Part shown: positions 61,565 through 64,000 of the stretch, piece after piece
Position numbering within the stretch: position 1 is the first letter of the stretch
Layout of the letters: every line of letters starts with the position of its first letter
NCBI GenBank assembly: GCA_000442125.1
Contig: KE546965.1
Location: 2,294,001 to 2,358,000, forward strand
Source: Opeltia flavorubescens
Taxonomy: Eukaryota > Ascomycota > Lecanoromycetes > Teloschistales > Teloschistaceae
DNA length: 64,000 bases
Direction of reading: 5' to 3'
The notes under the pieces: generated by a model
Database searches by the model: none
Told to the model about the DNA's origin: nothing
The model's input: only the letters and a program-made list of their open reading frames with translations
Program-made: the position numbers and the translations under genes

Positions 61565-62701
61565 CTAAAAAGAATGCTGCATGAGGCTTCCAAGACCACG
61601 AAGGCCTTCCTGAACGACCTTGCGCCCGGCAACTTCGTTGGCAAAGCTTAATTTGCGGTTGAGGGGCCAGTCGTTCGGATGGCAGGTAAGACCAAACAGC
61701 ATACCCGCAATGAACGTGTCACCAGCTCCAACAGTATCGACAACCCCGTGTCCTTCTTCTTTGAAGGCCTGGCACTCCGTGATTTTCTGGCTTGGCAGCT
61801 CTAGAGCTGTGACTCCACAATCTCCCCAGGTACAGAGCAACAATGACGCATTAGAAGTCAAAGTGACTTGGCTACGTAGACACTCTTCACCAGACTGGTA
61901 ACCTTTGCCCTGACTACCGTGAGTATCATGGTGTTCCAGTGTTCAGAACTCATGCAGAGGCTACCTGGGACCAGCTCTTCGAGTAGAAGACCACATCTGC
62001 GAGGGCGGCTAGATCTTGCAGTCCTTCTCGATTAGGCTTTTCGAGCTCCACGCTAATTTTGACGGTAGGATGGTGCTGCCGAAGATGTTGAACACATGCT
62101 AGAGTAACCTCCGGTATGCGTCCCTGGACCATGATTGGTATAATGCGATCTTCTCCAGGATCAATCAATTGCTTCTCACCTCAAAATGACACCACCCCAT
62201 CCCCTCTCCCAACCCATCCACTACGTCCGTAAATTCTTCCACTGTCATCTCCCTCAACCCATTGTAGTTGATAATCGATCTGCTATCCACTGCTTTACTC
62301 CTAATTATGTAGCTAGACGCGGGCTCTGTGCTGCCTCCACGGTAGATACAATGTGTCAAATCCGTAGTCTCGTCAAACGATGATTTGATCTCACGGTGGC
62401 CGGCCGATGATTTCGAAGGCAAGACTGCGCATAATGCCAGGGAGACTGGGGAGATCTGTGGGTTCGAGTCAAAAAGTTGCTGCAGCACTTCGACAGTGTT
62501 GGGACAGTTTCCGCCACGCCGCCGTACAATGCTCGAGGCACGTAATTTAGAATCTTCAGCAGGATAGTAGTCGACACTGGAGCCAAGGAGAAGTCGTCGA
62601 GTCTTCAGAAAAGTATGGATGGCAAACACGAGGTTGAGGTTTTTCACTCACTTCAGGACTGTATCGAGGTAGCAGCCCCCCACAGCGAGAAGAGATCTCA
62701 T
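61565..62701 (-). CDS. PfkB-family sugar kinase, ketohexokinase-like
   Basis: ATP-dependent sugar or nucleoside kinase of the ribokinase fold. ATG 62701 gives MRSLLAVGGCYLDTVLK; after an intron come VDYYPAEDSKLRASSIVRRR and GGNCPNTVEVLQQLFDS, the substrate-binding start seen in ketohexokinase-like proteins. The middle has YRGGSTEPASSYIIRSKAVD, NYNGLREMTVEEF, and VTLACVQHLRQHHPTVKISV with ADVVFYSKSWSQ. The last exon starts GKGYQSGEECLRSQ and contains the PfkB signature VDTVGAGDTFIAGMLFGL with the catalytic Asp. It ends GSLMQHSF. About 315 residues. The substrate cannot be decided from sequence; fructose is one candidate. Confidence 0.9.
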
Positions 62702-63070
62702 TGCGATATTGTGTATTGTCACATGATAGACTGTAAGCAAAGAGTAGAAAAGTTCGGTAATAGTTGGGACACCGGGAGAGTTATAGGGATGGAGCTATGC
62801 GGGGATAGTGGAGTGGGAGCTCCCAGCCCAGGACGGGTTCCGATTGGACGGCAGCTTTTCGCGCTTGACGACGCGCCTCGAGATTTTGAGGTTTCAACGT
62901 TTCTATTGTCACTTCCACAAATGCCTCTTCCCGACTTTCTCTGCTAATATCTTTGTTCGACAGGGGCATCTGCCTCTTCTTGTCTTCCGGTCTTTCCTTT
63001 ACTCAACCATCAATCCACCAACTCTCCTTTCTTGCATTCCCGCTCTACGCTCTGCGCACACCCACTTGCG
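62702..63070. promoter_or_regulatory. Divergent promoter, sugar kinase and NUP57
   Basis: 369 bp between divergent starts. It holds the second copy of the 19-bp element, about 130-150 bp from the kinase start and about 220 bp from the NUP57 start, in the same orientation relative to the minus-strand gene as copy 1. Confidence 0.55.
62834..62852. repeat. 19-bp promoter repeat, copy 2
   Basis: Identical to 61064-61082, with partly shared flanks (GTGGGAGCTC upstream; GC[AG]GCT after it). Confidence 0.85.
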
Positions 63071-64000
63071 ATGTCTCTCTTTGGGGGAAGCACTACTCAG
63101 AATTCCTCAAATCCAAATCCTTTCGGTACCGGCGCAACATCCATATTCAATCAAGGCAATCAGCAGAGTAATTCCAATTCCAATCCATTCCTTAACCTAG
63201 GCAATAAAGACAATTCCACCTCGCAGCCTCAGCAGAAGTCTCTTTTCGGTTCCATAGGTCAGCCAGCGCAACAAAATACATCGTCATCCGGCGGAATCTT
63301 TGGATCATCGCAACCACAACAGAGCACGGGGCTTTTTGGGTCTTCTCAACCGCAACAATCTGGAGGACTCTTCGGGCAGTCGCAGTCACAGCCACAACAG
63401 TCAAGTAGCGTCTTCGGAAATACCCAAAACACATCGAATGCGCAGCAGAGTAGCGGCTTGTTCGGAAAGCCTTTGGGTCAAACACAGGGTGGAATTTTCG
63501 GCCCACCCCAACAGCAGCAGTCACAGTCGCAACCGAACACGTCAAATGCCAATGCCTCACAGCAGCAACAGGGAAGTCTGTTTGGGGGAAGTATATACAG
63601 ACAGACCGAAGTTTTGTCTCGTAGGTCACGACTTTTCACTAGTTTCGGCATCTCCTGACAACCTAATTATCAAAATTTAGGGCCCAGATCGGTAGCAGAC
63701 CAAATTGAGGTCGCATTTCAGAAATGGAACCCTGAATCACAGGTTACTCTCTTTCAGACTTACATCTACAATTTCACGGATCCGAAATTTGTGCCCTTTT
63801 GCCAACCAGGCGAGCAAGATAATCCAACCAAATGGGAAGAAGCCATGTCCAAGAAGCCCCATCCGGGCGCTGTTCCAGTTCTTGTCAGAGGCTTTTTCCA
63901 AGTGGGACAGCGCATGTTATTGCAAAAGAAGCTGCTAGAAGTTCTGCAAGGACGATTACATGAGATCAACAATGGCTTAACCGAAATGCTACGGCGGCAT
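63071..64000 (+). CDS. NUP57: FG-nucleoporin Nup57 (NUP54 family), cut by the window end
   Basis: Central-channel nucleoporin that forms the Nsp1-Nup57-Nup49 trimer and carries FG repeats for transport receptors. ATG 63071 gives MSLFGGSTTQNSSNPNPFGT. Exon 1 (63071-63590) holds repeated GLFG/GIFG units in a Gln/Ser/Asn-rich background (GGIFGSSQPQQSTGLFGSSQ). A 90-nt intron leads at 63681 to the conserved NUP54-type region: RSVADQIEVAFQKWNPES, LFQTYIYNFTDPKFVPFCQP and PVLVRGFFQVGQRMLLQKKL, followed by a coiled-coil start. The frame is open at the window end, so the C-terminal coiled coils are missing. Secure by domain order. Confidence 0.92.

Overview
The window is nuclear DNA of a filamentous ascomycete (Pezizomycotina). 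The evidence is dense protein genes on both strands, introns of about 40-160 nt with GT(A/G)NGT donors and CTAAC/CTGAC-like branch sites, a HET-domain gene, and a class II histone deacetylase with a C-terminal Arb2 domain. The proteins look most like those of Leotiomycete or Sordariomycete relatives, but the class is only inferred. Most genes are interrupted by introns, so the coding spans below run from start to stop and include introns. Exon joins were made by eye from reading frame, splice signals and family knowledge. No tRNA, rRNA, CRISPR or transposon was recognised. Single ambiguous bases (n) occur at 19367, 23351 and 35120.

Left part (1-15 kb): the C-terminal end of an unidentified gene; hda1 histone deacetylase (minus); glyceraldehyde-3-phosphate dehydrogenase (minus); glycogen branching enzyme (minus), divergent from mitochondrial ClpX (plus); ATP synthase beta (minus), divergent from cytochrome c oxidase subunit 5 (plus) across a 355-bp intergenic region with three CCAAT boxes.

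Middle (15-39 kb): a large chromodomain protein (minus), Rab11-type GTPase (plus), a mitochondrial protein of unknown function (minus), the KDEL receptor Erd2 (minus) divergent from a cytosolic GH85 endo-N-acetylglucosaminidase (plus), a low-complexity nuclear-type protein that may be the fungal AFF4/Ebp1 counterpart (plus), a cysteine-rich secreted protein with Kex2-like sites (minus), a gene-poor stretch of about 2.5 kb, a coiled-coil protein (minus) and the mitochondrial GTP/GDP carrier Ggc1 (plus).

Right part (39-64 kb): a HET-domain protein, a small LITAF-type zinc protein, a DCAF4-like WD40 protein, a multi-UIM protein with a 90-bp tandem repeat, Pho88/Snd3, Ypt1 (Rab1), an M1 aminopeptidase with an altered GAMEN motif, a second gene-poor stretch holding a possible broken membrane-protein gene, an EDC4/Ge-1-like decapping scaffold, complex I subunit NDUFA8, a PfkB sugar kinase, and the start of nucleoporin Nup57.

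Most of the window is housekeeping. Oxidative phosphorylation (ATP2, COX5, NDUFA8), secretory traffic (Rab11, Ypt1, Erd2, Pho88) and chromatin (Hda1, chromodomain protein) recur but are not arranged as a cluster. I did not find a convincing new multi-gene system. The most unusual signals are 11-14 nt exons (one carrying the Hda1 active-site motif), a GC-AG intron, the NAMEN variant of the M1 aminopeptidase, two compact divergent promoters between functionally related genes, a 19-bp promoter repeat, and a long frame broken by one stop codon.
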